This document shows positions 1-12,285 of a DNA stretch of 32,183 nucleotides, one piece after another. Under the pieces are notes generated by a model. It had not been told where the DNA came from. It made no database searches and worked only from the letters and a program-made list of their open reading frames with translations. The translations under genes were made by a program, and so were the position numbers. Each line of letters starts with the position of its first letter. Positions within the stretch are counted from its first letter, which is position 1. Source of the DNA: Euprymna scolopes (taxonomy: Eukaryota > Mollusca > Cephalopoda > Sepiida > Sepiolidae); assembly GCA_024364805.1 (NCBI GenBank), contig CM044491.1, positions 83,719,855 through 83,752,037 of the forward strand, in the 5' to 3' direction.

Positions 1-498
1 CACGGGGCAAAGTTGGACACCATGTTGGTTCGTTTATTTATGGTTAAAGTATTTTTTTTAAATTTCATTTTCATCCGAGTTATTGACAAACACGGAAATG
101 TCTATTTCGCGATGCCACGGCGTTATCGTTAAATTTAATTTTAAAATGATATCGGGTTTAATTTTTATGACTTCCATTATTTACAGTCAATTCATCCTTT
201 TTAATTACGTTAACAAAACTATTTTCCTTTTAAAAAAATACCAATAAAAATATATTGTCTTTAATCTAAATCATTTTACGATTTTACCGTGTTCAATACT
301 TTGTGCGGTTTCCATAATATTCCGTTTTACTTCAATAACAAACAAATTAAACAATTTGTGGTTTTATTCGACACAAAATTGACTTTAATCCAAAAACCGA
401 TTTTTTAAGGTTCTTCGATTACTGAATGTGAACTCTTCATGTTGGCTGTCTGTTTAGTTCTTTCCGCCTCAATAAATCGTTCTTTGTCTATCTAAATA
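1..498. other. Intron, nothing recognisable
   Basis: AT-rich sequence with oligo-T and oligo-A runs. No coding signal, repeat end or RNA structure was seen before the MITE. Confidence 0.6.
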
Positions 499-648
499 CA
501 GTATAGCCCGGATATAAGAGACTGAATATAAGAAAAACGGATATGAGATTTTCTCTTGTCCCAAATTAGAGCCAGTGTTAATGTACAATGTAACCCGGTT
601 ATAAGAGATGTAGGGACCGGATGAGTCTCTTATATCTGGGTTGCACTG
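499..648. mobile_element. pogo/Tigger-like MITE, 150 bp, with TA target duplication
   Basis: The ends are inverted repeats: CAGTATAGCCCGGATATAAG on the left matches the reverse complement of the right end (CAGTGCAACCCAGATATAAG) at 17 of 20 positions, and both continue into AGAC. The element is bounded by TA at 497-498 and 649-650, the target duplication of Tc1/mariner/pogo transposons, and the CAGT start plus CCCGGATATAAG style is typical of pogo/Tigger ends. At 150 bp it has no room for a transposase and is a non-autonomous deletion derivative. A further copy of the terminal sequence, in left-end orientation, lies inside it near 583-609, suggesting a nested or rearranged end. Confidence 0.85.
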
Positions 649-1969
649 TACTATAGACAAGCCATTGCAATATAATTTACTTATATTGCGATTTCAGTCA
701 TCCTCACGCATCAAATATATCAATCATTTCTAAGTATTTAGAAATTCGTGAATAATTAGACATTTAATTCCTAAAGTAATTAAGTCACTTGGAATATATT
801 CCTTATGTCTTTTTCTCGATTATTATTTAAACAAAATCAATGTACTCGTATTTATTTTTAACTAGCTAAGCTTCCTGGATAGTGATTTTTATTTATCAAT
901 AGTAATTGATTTACGCGTGGTGTCACACGCAAGATAAACCTTGTAACTTAAAATATAATCCACTTCAAAGCACCTACGTACACGTAAATCAATTCCTATT
1001 TCATCCATGAAAATATTAACAAACGAATATTTTCGTATTCATAAATGTTAAGCATGACCATCTTTTCTTATAAAAATAAAGTTTAATATTATTTTTTAAG
1101 CGAGCCGGACGCACGTACGCTTCAATTTATCATATAAGTGAATATCAAAATTTAGCCCGTCCTTTATAAAACATTCTTGTTCATATGAGATATTTGTTAC
1201 TTAATATTTTATTTCTTTTTGGTTCTAATTCATATAAATATAGATTTTTACAGGCAAATTATATTAACATACCTAGAATATGAATAAAAATGCAATCCTA
1301 AAACGCATAGTTCTAAGTATTTTTTTTTTAAGTAGGCAAAGACCAACCTCTAATATAAGACCGCTCTATAACTTAAACCCAACAGATTAACACCTAATGA
1401 CTCTACTCATTCGATGCAACTGCAATAATACCTACAATTTAGTAATTCGAAGACGAGTAGGTAAATTTCTGAAATTTATGCCTTTTTAGTTGATATTAAC
1501 GACGAATTCGAAAATGTAAAATTGTTAATCCAGATCTTTTAGTAAAAAGCAGAGATGTTTTGCAGAAACTACAAATGGTCTTATCCCAATGAATTTTGTA
1601 CATTTGTCGTAACTTTCATCAATTCTTTGCTTTTTGACTAAATTAAACTTCAACATTTGCGATATTTTAAGTGGGATCGTCTTTGAAGTAAATGTGGTAT
1701 TGTTGTGACTGAAATGAATCTCCACACACTTTTGATGGTAATAACTAATTTGTTCAAATGTATTTTTTTAAAGAATATTTTTTCAAATAAATAATTCGTC
1801 TTTTGAAAATGTTTGATTTGTATAATTGTTATTGTTGGCCTACCCAGAGTGTTTTTTTTTGTTTCTTTTTTAGCTGGATGCTCCCCATCCCACACCAACA
1901 AAAAAAAATAAATAAATAAAAATAAAAACTCTTTTGTCTAAATTTGCTTTCGTGAGGCGAACCTTCGAC
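649..1969. other. Intron, mostly featureless; repeat-like end at 1840-1969
   Basis: AT-rich up to about 1830. From 1840 the text changes character (TTGGCCTACCCAGAG, oligo-T, GCTCCCCATCCC, then A-rich with AATA units), as in the tail of an old retroposon. It leads straight into the hairpin motif at 1970. No family was recognised. Confidence 0.4.
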
Positions 1970-2010
1970 GAATTAATTTTGCCCATCCTGGGATGAGTAT
2001 TTTTGTTTAT
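1970..2010 (+). repeat. Dispersed hairpin motif, copy 1
   Basis: GAATTAATTTT, then GCCCATCCTGGGATGAGTAT and a T-rich end, line up without gaps with 19705-19747 (GAATTAATTTT then ACCCGTTCTGGGACGGGTAT). The core folds as CCCATC/GATGAG around CTGG with one mismatch. It follows an A-rich tract and a GC-richer patch (1860-1965), so it may be the end of a larger old repeat. Confidence 0.6.
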
Positions 2011-4179
2011 AATATAAATATTTCATGATTAGCAAAAATATCTCTTCTTATAAAAGCTTTTAAGAAATGATATATTAATTTTTCTATGGCAATTTTTATT
2101 CGTTCATAACATATCATGCCCAATAGCGGAAATAGGCGACTGAATTTTCAAAACTAAGAAAGCACGAAATGGGATTTTATCTAGGAAATTCCTTTACTAT
2201 AAGAATATCTATTTTATGTTATGAAAAAAAAAAAAAATCGTATTTTATACGCTTCCATTTAAAATTCTTCCCAATTAAATATTTTCACTACAATTCGGCT
2301 ATTAATCAAGTTACACATTTGTTAAGTTCTGCCGTAATAATTGTAGAGTTATAATTATGACTTGACATAAATTTCATTATTCGACTTTTACTAAAAGAGT
2401 ATAAATCTTGTCTTTTTATAATAAAAAATACTGAATTGTCAAATAACCAGAAATACAAAGACTAAACTCCGTTGATTGTAATTTTCATTCTGAAATGTTA
2501 CAGGTCTAAAAAAAAAAATCGTTACATGACTATAAAATTACTAAAGATACTTTGTAATAAACAACGCATTTTTTGTTAGAAAAATTCACCATGAAACCCG
2601 AGTATTTTTAAACAACCAAGTAAGCAAGGGAAAATCAAACTCGACATGCTACCGTTTATTGCAATCAAGGTAATTGTTATATCGAAGAATATTCGTCTTT
2701 ATGAACGAAGTTGTTTGTCTGTGCGAAAAAATTAATTTGCAGATTTGACACAAACAATTACTTCTGTAACGATTATGGCCAACAACGGGGAAATAACTGA
2801 TCTAAAAGAATCTTTTTAAAGTTGCAATTCACAAGACGTTTATTTGTGCTTACGTAACGATTACTTCAAAAATGAATCATGAAGTATTTGCTTGCCTAAC
2901 CATTTTGCTTGAGATAGATATTTTAATAAAGGATCGTTTCACTAAACAGACACACATCTCTCGTCGTTCATGCTAGAATAAAGTGTCTTTTGAAATGCTG
3001 GTTCGAGCATAAAATTAATTTTAAAATACTGACATTTAGCATAAAATAAATGGACACTAATTTCTATGTAAGCATAAGCGTGATTAGACTGATTGACCAT
3101 GATTACTCAACTAACCTTTGATCCCTTATGCTGAATATGTAGCAATGAGGGACAATAAAGAGCCGTACAATTTTTACGTTTTCGTATTACTCAACCCAAA
3201 TTTGATCACAGAAATAAATTTACTTTTTGTCAAAATTTATAATACAAAATTACCCAACGTTCTTAGAGATCTAGAAAGTCAGTCCTTGATTCCTTAATAG
3301 GAGGAATTGGCACTATCATTTTTGTTTTCAGACAAATCAACCGTTTAAACAATACTCCTACAGACTAAAATAATTGAGTAAATACCGATGTCAAAAGTCG
3401 AATTGTTCGAGGAAAATAAAGTTTAGTGCGTAAAGGTGCAGAATAGTGAACAGTCGGGGCGTCGTATACAACAAATAAGTTATAACAAACACAACGGAAT
3501 TATCTACCGTGTGAAAATTAAGATTTTCTTACTTTAGAATTTGATTTCAACAAAAGTCAAGTGCTTAAGAAAAATAGAAGCGGTCAAGATTTTCGACGCG
3601 ATCGCTTAACTTCGGTTAAGTTCATGTTGAAAAAAACAACAACCGACCATTGACCCTATATCGTGGTGGAAAGTTTAGCGAAGTTGCGATATCATATCGG
3701 CGATCATTGGTTTTTGTTTGCCGATGAGTCAGTTTTCTTCAAAATTTAGGAGAACAAAAATTGTCTAGATTTTACACGTTAAAAATGGGCAACAGATGGG
3801 CAATTCTATTCGGTTTTGGTATGAATTATTTTTGTTTAAAAGTTCTGTTGATTATTTTGCCCATTCATTTGTTAATTCCTCATTTTCTAGGACCCAAGTG
3901 TTCGAAACTGAAAAAAAAAAAATCAGATTTTTATAGTTATTTTATGGAAACCACTTCCGTCGTAGGAGCGGCGCCTTATGATTCGAATAAAGGTCATATA
4001 ATTCGACTGAACACACTTTTTTTTATCACCCTGTAAAATTTTTTTATGAAATAAAAATAAAAAACCCACAATGAATGAGAACGATCAATGTTGTAGTTTA
4101 TTTGCAAATGATGTTTCCTCATGAAATCGTTAATCCGCTTAACTATTCGGTTGTAAACTTGTATGCATAAATGTTTCTT
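2011..4179. other. Intron, no feature supported
   Basis: AT-rich with short A/T runs. Open frames here (for example 2169-2354 and 3761-4036) contain homopolymer runs and look random. Confidence 0.6.
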
Positions 4180-4245
4180 TTCCGGGATTCGAATCAGCGA
4201 ACTTGTGATCTATTTATATGACTATAAGATGATCTGATAAAAGTA
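4180..4245 (-). mobile_element. tRNA-like segment, probable SINE head of another family
   Basis: On the minus strand GATTCGAATCC (4185-4195) is a good Pol III B box. It is preceded by ATCAGATCATCTTATAGTC, which resembles an anticodon arm. The A box is weak, and the sequence after the B box does not match the body of the 15-kb and 31-kb SINEs. It is either a diverged SINE of another family or a tRNA pseudogene. Confidence 0.4.
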
Positions 4246-7200
4246 CAGAATAGTTAACCCTCAATTCTAACATTTTACACTTTTTTTTTCTCCTATAAAA
4301 ACTTTTCTCTACAATCAATATTTATTGCGGACAACAACAGACATGCTGTGTTCGTCATTAAATGCCGATTTTATAGAAGAAAAATGTAAAACAAAGTGTT
4401 ATAAACGTAAAGTTAGACAGGCTGGGTAAATAATTGCATTTTAATGTGTGTCGTTACCTTTTTTGTTTAAGAGCTATCAAGTGTTAACTATTATGTACTT
4501 TTGCCAATTAAGTAGATTTTTTAGCCGTGAGCGTTATAAGCAAAACGGGATAAAATAAGAAACCTAATATTTATGCAAATTACTTACCATTATTTTCCTA
4601 CATGCAAACTTGTTGGTGTCCAAAAGTATTTTCTAGTTAGTTTCCTTTAAACAAACAAGGCAAACATAACGCTTTTCTTTATCTAGAAAATAATTATGCA
4701 AATTTCTAAGGTTCCGAACGTTACTCTTTCACAACAACCGATTTAGTTGGTAAATTAAAGATATATTCGCATAAAGTTACCAGAAATTATCGGAACATTC
4801 ACAGAAATAATAATGGGAAAACACTTTTATGGGACCTGACGGTTCGAACTTATTTACCCCGCATTATGCATTAAAAACCCCTCATCCCGGTTAACGTATT
4901 GAGCAGACGAAAAGTAAGAACATAAATATGTTGAAGAAGAATGATCTCTGTAAGTACGTCGAAAAGAGCAATAGTCATCGGTGCTGCTACGATAGTGATA
5001 CATTACCCACTCCATCCTCTTTTGTACTCTACCCGCTGATAGTGACGATGTTCACTTTCTCTCCCCGCGTCTGCCCCATTCTGTACTCGGCTTAGCAAAG
5101 GTAGCAGAGAACATTCAATAATGTCATCTCTGACTATTACGAAGAGCTCAACATTTAAAAATGTTAATGAGAGGAAGTATTATGTCTTTGGCAGTAAATC
5201 CCGTTAATTTCTCTGTCCATTTCGAATATCATATCATCACTCTTTTCGCGTCATCGGTTACTACTTCACGTCGGTTCTATTATTGATTCAAACTTATTCA
5301 TCCAATTTCTATTTTCAATGCTTTATAACGTTCACCATTTTCTGTGTAAGAATGACAAATCTACCCCCACCTCGTACACATCAAATATACTGTTATACAC
5401 AACTTATTTTAAATTGGTAACATCCTGGGTCTTTAATACCTGCTTTGTCTTATTTTTTGGTCCCCTCCCTCACATTACTTTTATCCTGTTAGAATCAATG
5501 GGTCAACAGGTATCATCAATGATTTTTTTTTTTGAGTTTTTTTTTAACGCTTCCTATCAAAAAAATGTACAAACTCTTTAAAAAATTTTTTAACGTAATC
5601 TTGACTGTATTAAAAGCATAAAAATCGCATTTCTATTTTTAAAATATTGAATTTTTATCATTTTTATTTTAAAATCACAATTTAATTATATGAAATAGAA
5701 ATGAATAAAATGTTCAAAATTTACCAAAAATCAAATAATTACTCTAATTTAGTTTATTAAAAAGATGAATTTCTGATATTTTGACTTCTTTTCATGCTTT
5801 ATTTTCAAATATACGTAAACATGTCTAAGACAACCGAAGTTTTTTTCCGATTTACTCAAGAATGATGTAACATAAAAATAAATTTTATGTAAAAGAACTG
5901 AAGTCAGAAACCATAATTTATTTTGTGAACAATAAATGAAAATCGCTATCGAATTATTTTATATTTTACTATTTTTTTTCATAAAAATCTGAAAGTATAT
6001 ACAATATAACATTTCTCAATTATATCAATTAGTGAACATATAAACATTATAGAATTTATTTCCAGCATATTTATCTGGTGCTAATTGACACAAAATAAAC
6101 GTGACTTTTTTTTTTTTTTTTTTTCGTGATTAAAAATGTAATAAAAAATGGAACAAGGGAATTTTATTATACAAGAAATCTTTTGTAATAACGTTATCGC
6201 TAATGTTGAAAACTTCATCACCACGCAAGATAGTGTCCACGAAATTATTTCTCAGTTTATTTACACTTAAAATTTGATTGTATTTGTAGAATAAAAGATC
6301 TTTTGAATGGAAAAAAACTGATGCAAATCACGAAAAATATTTCAATATCTTCAATTTCAAAGTTAATTTTAGTTTTTAAAATGCTCATTAAAAACATCTC
6401 CCTGGAATTATTTTAATGATAAATCGATATTAAAGACAAATTATGAGAGAAAATATTAATTTTTCGAATGCCCTCCCCAAAATGTTCCCTTTTTTTATTA
6501 ACAATTTAAAAGTTCTATTTTCAAATATTTTAAACTGATTCTTTTATGTTGAATAATAAAGGTCTTATTTTTCTTTGTATATTTATTCCCGACTAAAATA
6601 TTTTATGGGTCGTATGTATGAAACATTTAATGCCGTAATTTGCTCAATTTTTTTGTTGGAATACATATTTTTAAATATTTAGTCGAACGGAATTTTTATA
6701 TTCCAGTTGTCTATCAGTATGATCTTTATTAAAACCATTGAAATTAAATGATTTTTTTTTAGTAAAACAAAAATTAACAATTAACCTTAAATACTAAGTT
6801 CTACATTTTGTTTTTTTAGAAAAAAACCCAATATTCGTTAAAACTGATTAAATTGAAATGTTTTAATAAATTTTACTCATTCCATTGGCTTTTGAAAATG
6901 TTAACACTTTTTTTTTTCAATTGCCCATAGAACTTCAAACGTCGATGTGTAACAGTTTTAGTCGAAACTGTTGACCTTCCCTAATGCGACTGTTAATCTT
7001 TTCAATCTGGGGGTGGGGGTTCGAATATTTGTGATGGCAATATGGATCAAACTAGTATACGCATTTGAAGGTTACAATCGTTCTATGCTTGTTCTGATCA
7101 AGAAATTATTGTAAACTGTTATTATTTTCACACTTCCGATAATACTGTCTCATTCGCATTGATTAACCAACTTTGTCTCCAAGTAAGATTTTATTGGCTG

Positions 7201-7596
7201 ATAGACATTGTTTTTATAAAATCAGAGGTTAAAATATTTTTTTACGCATATTTGAATAGATACGCTCAAATAAAAGCATTTATTTGGCATAAGTTTTATT
7301 GGAAAGTTTCCTTATATGCTATCACCAATTATTTTAATATTATGAGGTAAAATTATTTAAATAGCATTTTAATAGTTCCACATTTCATAAAATTTCATTA
7401 GCAATAAACCTTTTATGAAATATGCGTGTGTATATATCTTTTCCATCAGTTTAATTCTTAAAGGCTGACTTTTAACTCTAAGAGATGCAATCCATTAACT
7501 GAAGCGGAGTTAATGAACGTTTGTTTCCATAAGGTATTCTTCCTATATATTTTAATCATGCAGAAATATTCGTCAGTTTTGGCTTTGACTTATGAC
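4246..7596. other. Intron; two POU octamers and a GC-richer patch
   Basis: ATGCAAAT occurs at 4573-4580 and 4696-4703, about 120 bases apart, and again at 6321-6328. Bases 4940-5110 are distinctly richer in C and G (CTCTACCCGC, TCCCCGCGTCTGCC) without repeat ends or coding signal, so could be a regulatory island or an old repeat. The rest, including a long T run at 6106-6124, is plain AT-rich intron. Confidence 0.45.
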
Positions 7597-7747
7597 TAGG
7601 GCTGTGACAACAGCATATTCTTTTTATGGTTTGGACTCTTGAGTATATATCCGTTATCATGTTTTTATATAGACTGATGTGGCTCTGTCTTACTGTGTTA
7701 GATACATATTTGAGAGTTAAAAGAATATTCTGTTGTCAAAGTCCTTA
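7597..7747. mobile_element. Fold-back MITE, 151 bp, hAT-like ends
   Basis: The left arm starts TAGGGCTGTGACAACAG and runs through CATATTCTTTTT. The reverse complement of the right arm starts TAAGGACTTTGACAACAG and runs through AATATTCTTTTA. Allowing one gap, similarity continues into the middle (ACTCT..AGTATATATC against ACTCTCAAATATGTATC), so the arms are about 50 bp each and nearly the whole element is inverted repeat. Both ends fit the loose YARNG start of hAT elements. The 8-mers CTTATGAC (left) and CTTATGAT (right) touch or overlap the ends and could be a target duplication, but that would place the right end slightly inward. Superfamily is therefore uncertain. A related copy begins at 15098. 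Confidence 0.7.
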
Positions 7748-9960
7748 TGATTGAAACAAAAAAAAACTGCATTCATTTTTCATTCATCGTAATTTGCAAT
7801 GAACTCAACACGTGACCCATCACGAAGCTAATATCAATCACCATCATTGTTAAAGGCTATGGCATCGTTTCCAATTATGTCTTAAAAGTCAAACATAAAA
7901 AATGGCTAATTTTAAGGCTTCATAAACTCACATTTAAGATATGGGCGTGTAATAGAGTTGCCTGACTTAGTGTGGGATAGCACCATATGCTACATCATAT
8001 TAAGGAGTTTACCCACTAAACTATTCCAAGATATGTTAATACTCTTAACGCTTATACAGATTGATTTCATTGTATAACCTGTTAGAAAAGTGTCATTTAA
8101 GGAGCAGCTAAAGGTGTAGAACTAGCATTATATTTGAATGAAAATTGTGCACGTGAATACATTTCTATTCAATGTACACTCCATAGTATATATCTTTTTT
8201 TTTTTTTTTTTTTTGTAAAGACAAACATGTTCTTATAACAAACCCTTGTTTAATTATATATTAGAAAAATCTGAACAAATGAATATTGTGTTTCTTCAAT
8301 TTTTGTGTAAAAGCTCTCTTGGATCGATTCTATTTCGATAAAGTTTATTTTATTTCATGTTGTATAATATATATATATATATACACATATTATATTGCCA
8401 TATAATTTTAAACATTCAAGTATAACTTTTATACGTAACATTTTCATTTCAAATTCAGATAAAAATCTACCACATTCAAGAATTCTCAAAAATGACTTCA
8501 TGTAATGGCGTCATACCAATTAACTTGAAAACTAACGTTTTAATTGTATTCGATAAGTGTATATGCATAATTTGAATTACCCAAGGTATTTGGATAGGTA
8601 TATTTCCTTTTGATCAAAGGTGGCACATTGTGGGGATGGGTCTACATCGTACTTGTCATTGATAAAACTGAACTTTATTTGATTTATAATTTGGAAATTA
8701 TAAAAGGAAAAAAATCGTTTTTATAAATAAGATTTTAAATAAGTTATCTTTTTAGTCAATTCGGAAAAAAATCGAAACTAATGAAAACGACAACAATGTA
8801 GAGCTAATATTGATTATATAATTATAGTTTGCCATTTATGTTCAATTCTCTCATAATATTTTTCATTGTTCATCTAAGAGTTCATCCATTGAATTAAATT
8901 TTATCCTCAAGTTGCTTTTGGCTTTGATCATTAAAACAGAATAATATCTCTGTAATACACTGATCACTTGTATGAGATCAAAATCGCAAGGTTTACTAAT
9001 TTGCATACATCCTCGCAAAACGACCTTTCATTAACTATTCGTTTTATTTTTAACTCAATTATTTTTATTTTAATACAATAATATATTGTTATATTTAGAA
9101 CAATGTTTTAAATTAGAATATCTTCATAAAACCTCATGATTATCCTCTCTGGTCAATTTAATTCTGTGAGGCTGAATTTATTTTCAACAAGTTGTCATTC
9201 CGTCCAGAACACACACACACACACCTCCTTTCTCTCGTGCTCTTCGGACCGACAAACACGTCAGTCAGTATTAATGTAATTTAAATACTTTCATTACGAA
9301 ATTCTATTGCAATAAGTTTGTTTATTTGTTGGTCATATTCGTTTAGTTGTGAAAAATGTATTGAGTTGTATTATTTCTACTTCTACGCAGAACGAATATC
9401 TTAAAAAAAAAACTACTTTAACAAAACGAAGTAGGTTTTGAAGAATTTGGTTCAAATACCGAAATATCAATTTAATTCGGAAAATAGAACTATGGAGTGC
9501 AAAACAGGTTCTTTTTTAATCGTTTTCTCATTTTTCCCAGGCAATGCACGTGTCCCGGTAATAGTTTGATACATGACTATATTATTACTATCCAATCATA
9601 CGCGGATGAAATCTGTTATGGATAAAAATTGAAAGAAAATAAGATATAAAAACCCATCTACCTTCAAATTATTTACCTACCTGAAATAGGAATGTACTCT
9701 AAATGGTTATGGAAAATCTGTATATAATTAAAACAAATTTCTTTCGAAGTTTCCAATTTACTTTCAATTCTTTCATTTTATTCCCTTCTGTTTTTTTTAT
9801 GATAGTCAAGTAACTTTTAAAAATAAATAGGCTAATAAGTTTTTAATATTTAAAATTTTATCAGATAGGTGATTCATACAAATTACTAAGCGCTTGGCAT
9901 TGCTTAGGTCATGAAAAAAGACCCCTATTCTAAAAATTATCATAACCGAAATAAGCATTT

Positions 9961-10040
9961 TATATTATTGAAATATTATATTATTTAAGTATTATACTAA
10001 TATCATATATTATATTAGTATTTTATATTATATTATTGAA
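9961..10040. repeat. AT-only palindromic patch
   Basis: TATATTATTGAAA occurs twice (9961 and about 10026) around an inverted repeat ATACTAATAT/ATATTAGTAT. This is low-complexity, cruciform-prone DNA. Confidence 0.6.
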
Positions 10041-10715
10041 AGAAAGTGAAATATATTTTCTTGCAAAGAATATAGAAAAACTGTGGCTAGTCAGAATCAA
10101 ATATATTTGTCCGAAATAATGCTATTAAAGTCTAATTTCAAGAATCGGACTGATCTTCTCTGTATATTATACATATTTATATATTATTATTGATATGTAC
10201 ACGGATTCAGTTCAAAATTGTTCGATAAACTATTTAAAAATTATTTACAAACAACTGAAATTCACTCCCGTTTTTGTTACTTTATCCTAATACGCATAAA
10301 AACTGATCCGAAATAAAATTTGCTATTTTTATTGCATTATAATTAATCGTTTATGAATTTGTTAATATAATAGAGTTCCAGATATATCAGCATTGGGTTT
10401 CAATAAGAGTAAAATCTTTTCCATCGGTAATATTTTTCATTTTCGCTTGGCGCTTTATTGCACAAAACATGTTATTCATACGACGCTAATTAAGATGATT
10501 AACTTCGTGTAAGGACTTTACGATTTTAGAGACAAATGTATATACCGTATTTATTTTAAAAATAAATACGACATTCCCTCTCATTGGGTTCTGGGTAAGT
10601 TAATTTGTACGAACGTATTCAAATAGTTAAAAGCTTGAAATAGTGATTTTTAAAGAGGTATTATTTTACATCGAATTGTAAAACAAAACAAAACAAAAAA
10701 AAACTATATCTCTCG

Positions 10716-10786
10716 AGATAATATATATATATATATATATANNNNNNNNNNNNNNNNNNNNNNNNNNNNNNGTGTGTGTGTGTGCC
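10716..10786. repeat. (TA)n / (GT)n compound microsatellite with assembly gap
   Basis: An AT-dinucleotide tract ends at 10741, 30 unknown bases fill 10742-10771, and a GT tract follows to about 10784. The gap lies inside the simple repeat and its true length is unknown. Confidence 0.95.
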
Positions 10787-11151
10787 CTTGAATGTATAAA
10801 AATATCAATTTTTAAATCATAAAATAAAAAAAAATCATAAATCGGTTACCAAATGCTCATTTAAGTTTCATTTTCTTAAGTTCAATTATTCTTCACAATT
10901 CGGCAATTTTACCTTTTTCATTACTTTCAATGTTTGATTTATTGTTACGTTCCAACATTTAACCATTACAATATTTGAATGTAGTTTCATGGTTTTAAAG
11001 TGCAAATATAATATCTTATTTTTAAATGCATTCCTTTAACGAAACACCATACACTTGTAAATTAATATATCCCTCCATCTAAAGTTAAATTTAGATTTTA
11101 AACTAATTAAACTTTCATTAATTTTGAAAGTGATCATGTGCGCTACATTTA

Positions 11152-11323
11152 ATTTGCATTTATGCAAATGCAATGAAAAATTTACGTAAGTCCTATTTTT
11201 GTGAAATAAAAAAATAGATATATACTGATATATTCGACAAAGATTTTTTTTTTAAAATGTTTCAAAAGGCATAAAAATAGACATGTGGTCTAATCTGAAA
11301 ATTCGAATGCATCAGATTTGCAT
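11152..11323. promoter_or_regulatory. Cluster of three POU octamers, two as an inverted pair
   Basis: ATTTGCAT (11152-11159) and ATGCAAAT (11162-11169) face each other across two bases, and another ATTTGCAT lies at 11316-11323. POU-domain proteins bind ATGCAAAT, and inverted or spaced pairs can hold dimers. Function as an enhancer of the receptor gene is inference. Confidence 0.35.
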
Positions 11324-11496
11324 TAAATTTAATCAAAATATCTATATGATATAAATTAAACAAGATTGCATGAATTTATTGTTATTCCTCAATATGCCCT
11401 TAATTTAAAAAAAAAACAAACTATTTTATGGAATCAAAATCAGATTTGTGGAATAATGATTCTAGAAATAAGGTTTAACATTATTATATCCTAACT

Positions 11497-11530
11497 GGAA
11501 GAATACCTGTCCTGAGGCGGGTATTCTTCC
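11497..11530. repeat. Compact 15-pair hairpin with CTGA loop
   Basis: GGAAGAATACCTGTC pairs with GGCGGGTATTCTTCC across a four-base loop CTGA (11512-11515). Two of the fifteen pairs are G-T type and there is no mismatch. The core ACCTGTCCTGAGGCGGGTAT resembles the hairpin motif at 19705-19747 and 1970-2010. Confidence 0.8.
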
Positions 11531-12194
11531 GATTGATTATATTTATACACTTTTATTAAGTTGAAAGTAATCAAGTTAGGCATTCCTTATTTGTTATTTT
11601 GCACATTCCAATGTATGTGTGTCACGTGACATCTGTTTTACTGTTTCCGATTTAGAAACTAATAGCATAAAAGATGCTTTATTTACACGGTAATTGTTAT
11701 TTCATAAAAATAAAGATATGGCACCCATTTCCTGCTTGCTGCCATCTTTAATGTTTTCAGCTTTAAGTTCTTGTATTCATTTGAAATAAGCGGAATAAAC
11801 ATGCTAAACCATTCACTTACACAGCAAATTAAGTTTGCTTTTAGGGGAGGGATTACTTATGCATAATACGGACCTTGCTGAAATAACATTATTTAGAAAG
11901 CCATTCTTAACATGTAGAATGGTGATTTTTTTTTATCTATACTGTAATTTCACTTAATTAAAAAGATACTTGACTTGAAATCCTATCTAAAAACCGCACG
12001 TTCGTATTCTGCAAAGTTTTTTTTTGAAAGTTGGTATTATCTTAAAAAAAAAGCTGACAAAATAGATTTTATTTATTCTTACAGCAGCCAAGTTTAACAT
12101 AGCGTCAATTATTAGTGGGAATATACTTCCACCCCTCCTCCAAAAAAGATTGTTCTGGATAGGTTCGAAATTAGCCATTATCGGACCTGTCGGC

Positions 12195-12285
12195 ATTTGG
12201 ACAATCGACTATGAACAAATACTCGCCCAGAAAGGAGGGGGGGGCGATAATGATTGCGAGGATGGCCTCTTAGGACCAAACAGAA
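12195..12285 (+). repeat. Diverged dispersed repeat, copy 1
   Basis: GAAAGGAGG followed by a G run, ATAATG, then GAGGATGGCCTC parallels 17758-17835 (GAAAGGAGG, TAATG, then AGGATAGTCTC). An ATGA..CAAA block also precedes both at similar distance. Family unknown. Confidence 0.4.

Larger units (their letters stand above)
7748..11496. other. Intron, AT-rich, simple repeats only
   Basis: It contains a T run at about 8195-8214, TA and AC dinucleotide tracts (8366-8383 and 9211-9224), the AT palindrome and the gap. No gene or dispersed element was recognised apart from the POU octamers at 8999-9006 and 11152-11323. Confidence 0.55.

Noticed and set aside
3761-4036. 91-codon plus-strand frame
   Set aside because: Starts at a TTG, hydrophobic and T-run-driven, with a lysine run from an A tract; looks random.
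7010-7035. B-box-like GGTTCGAATAT after a G run
   Set aside because: No A box or matching body nearby; an isolated match.
11987-12196. 69-codon minus-strand frame
   Set aside because: Contains oligo-lysine and oligo-phenylalanine stretches from homopolymers and partly overlaps repeat-like sequence.
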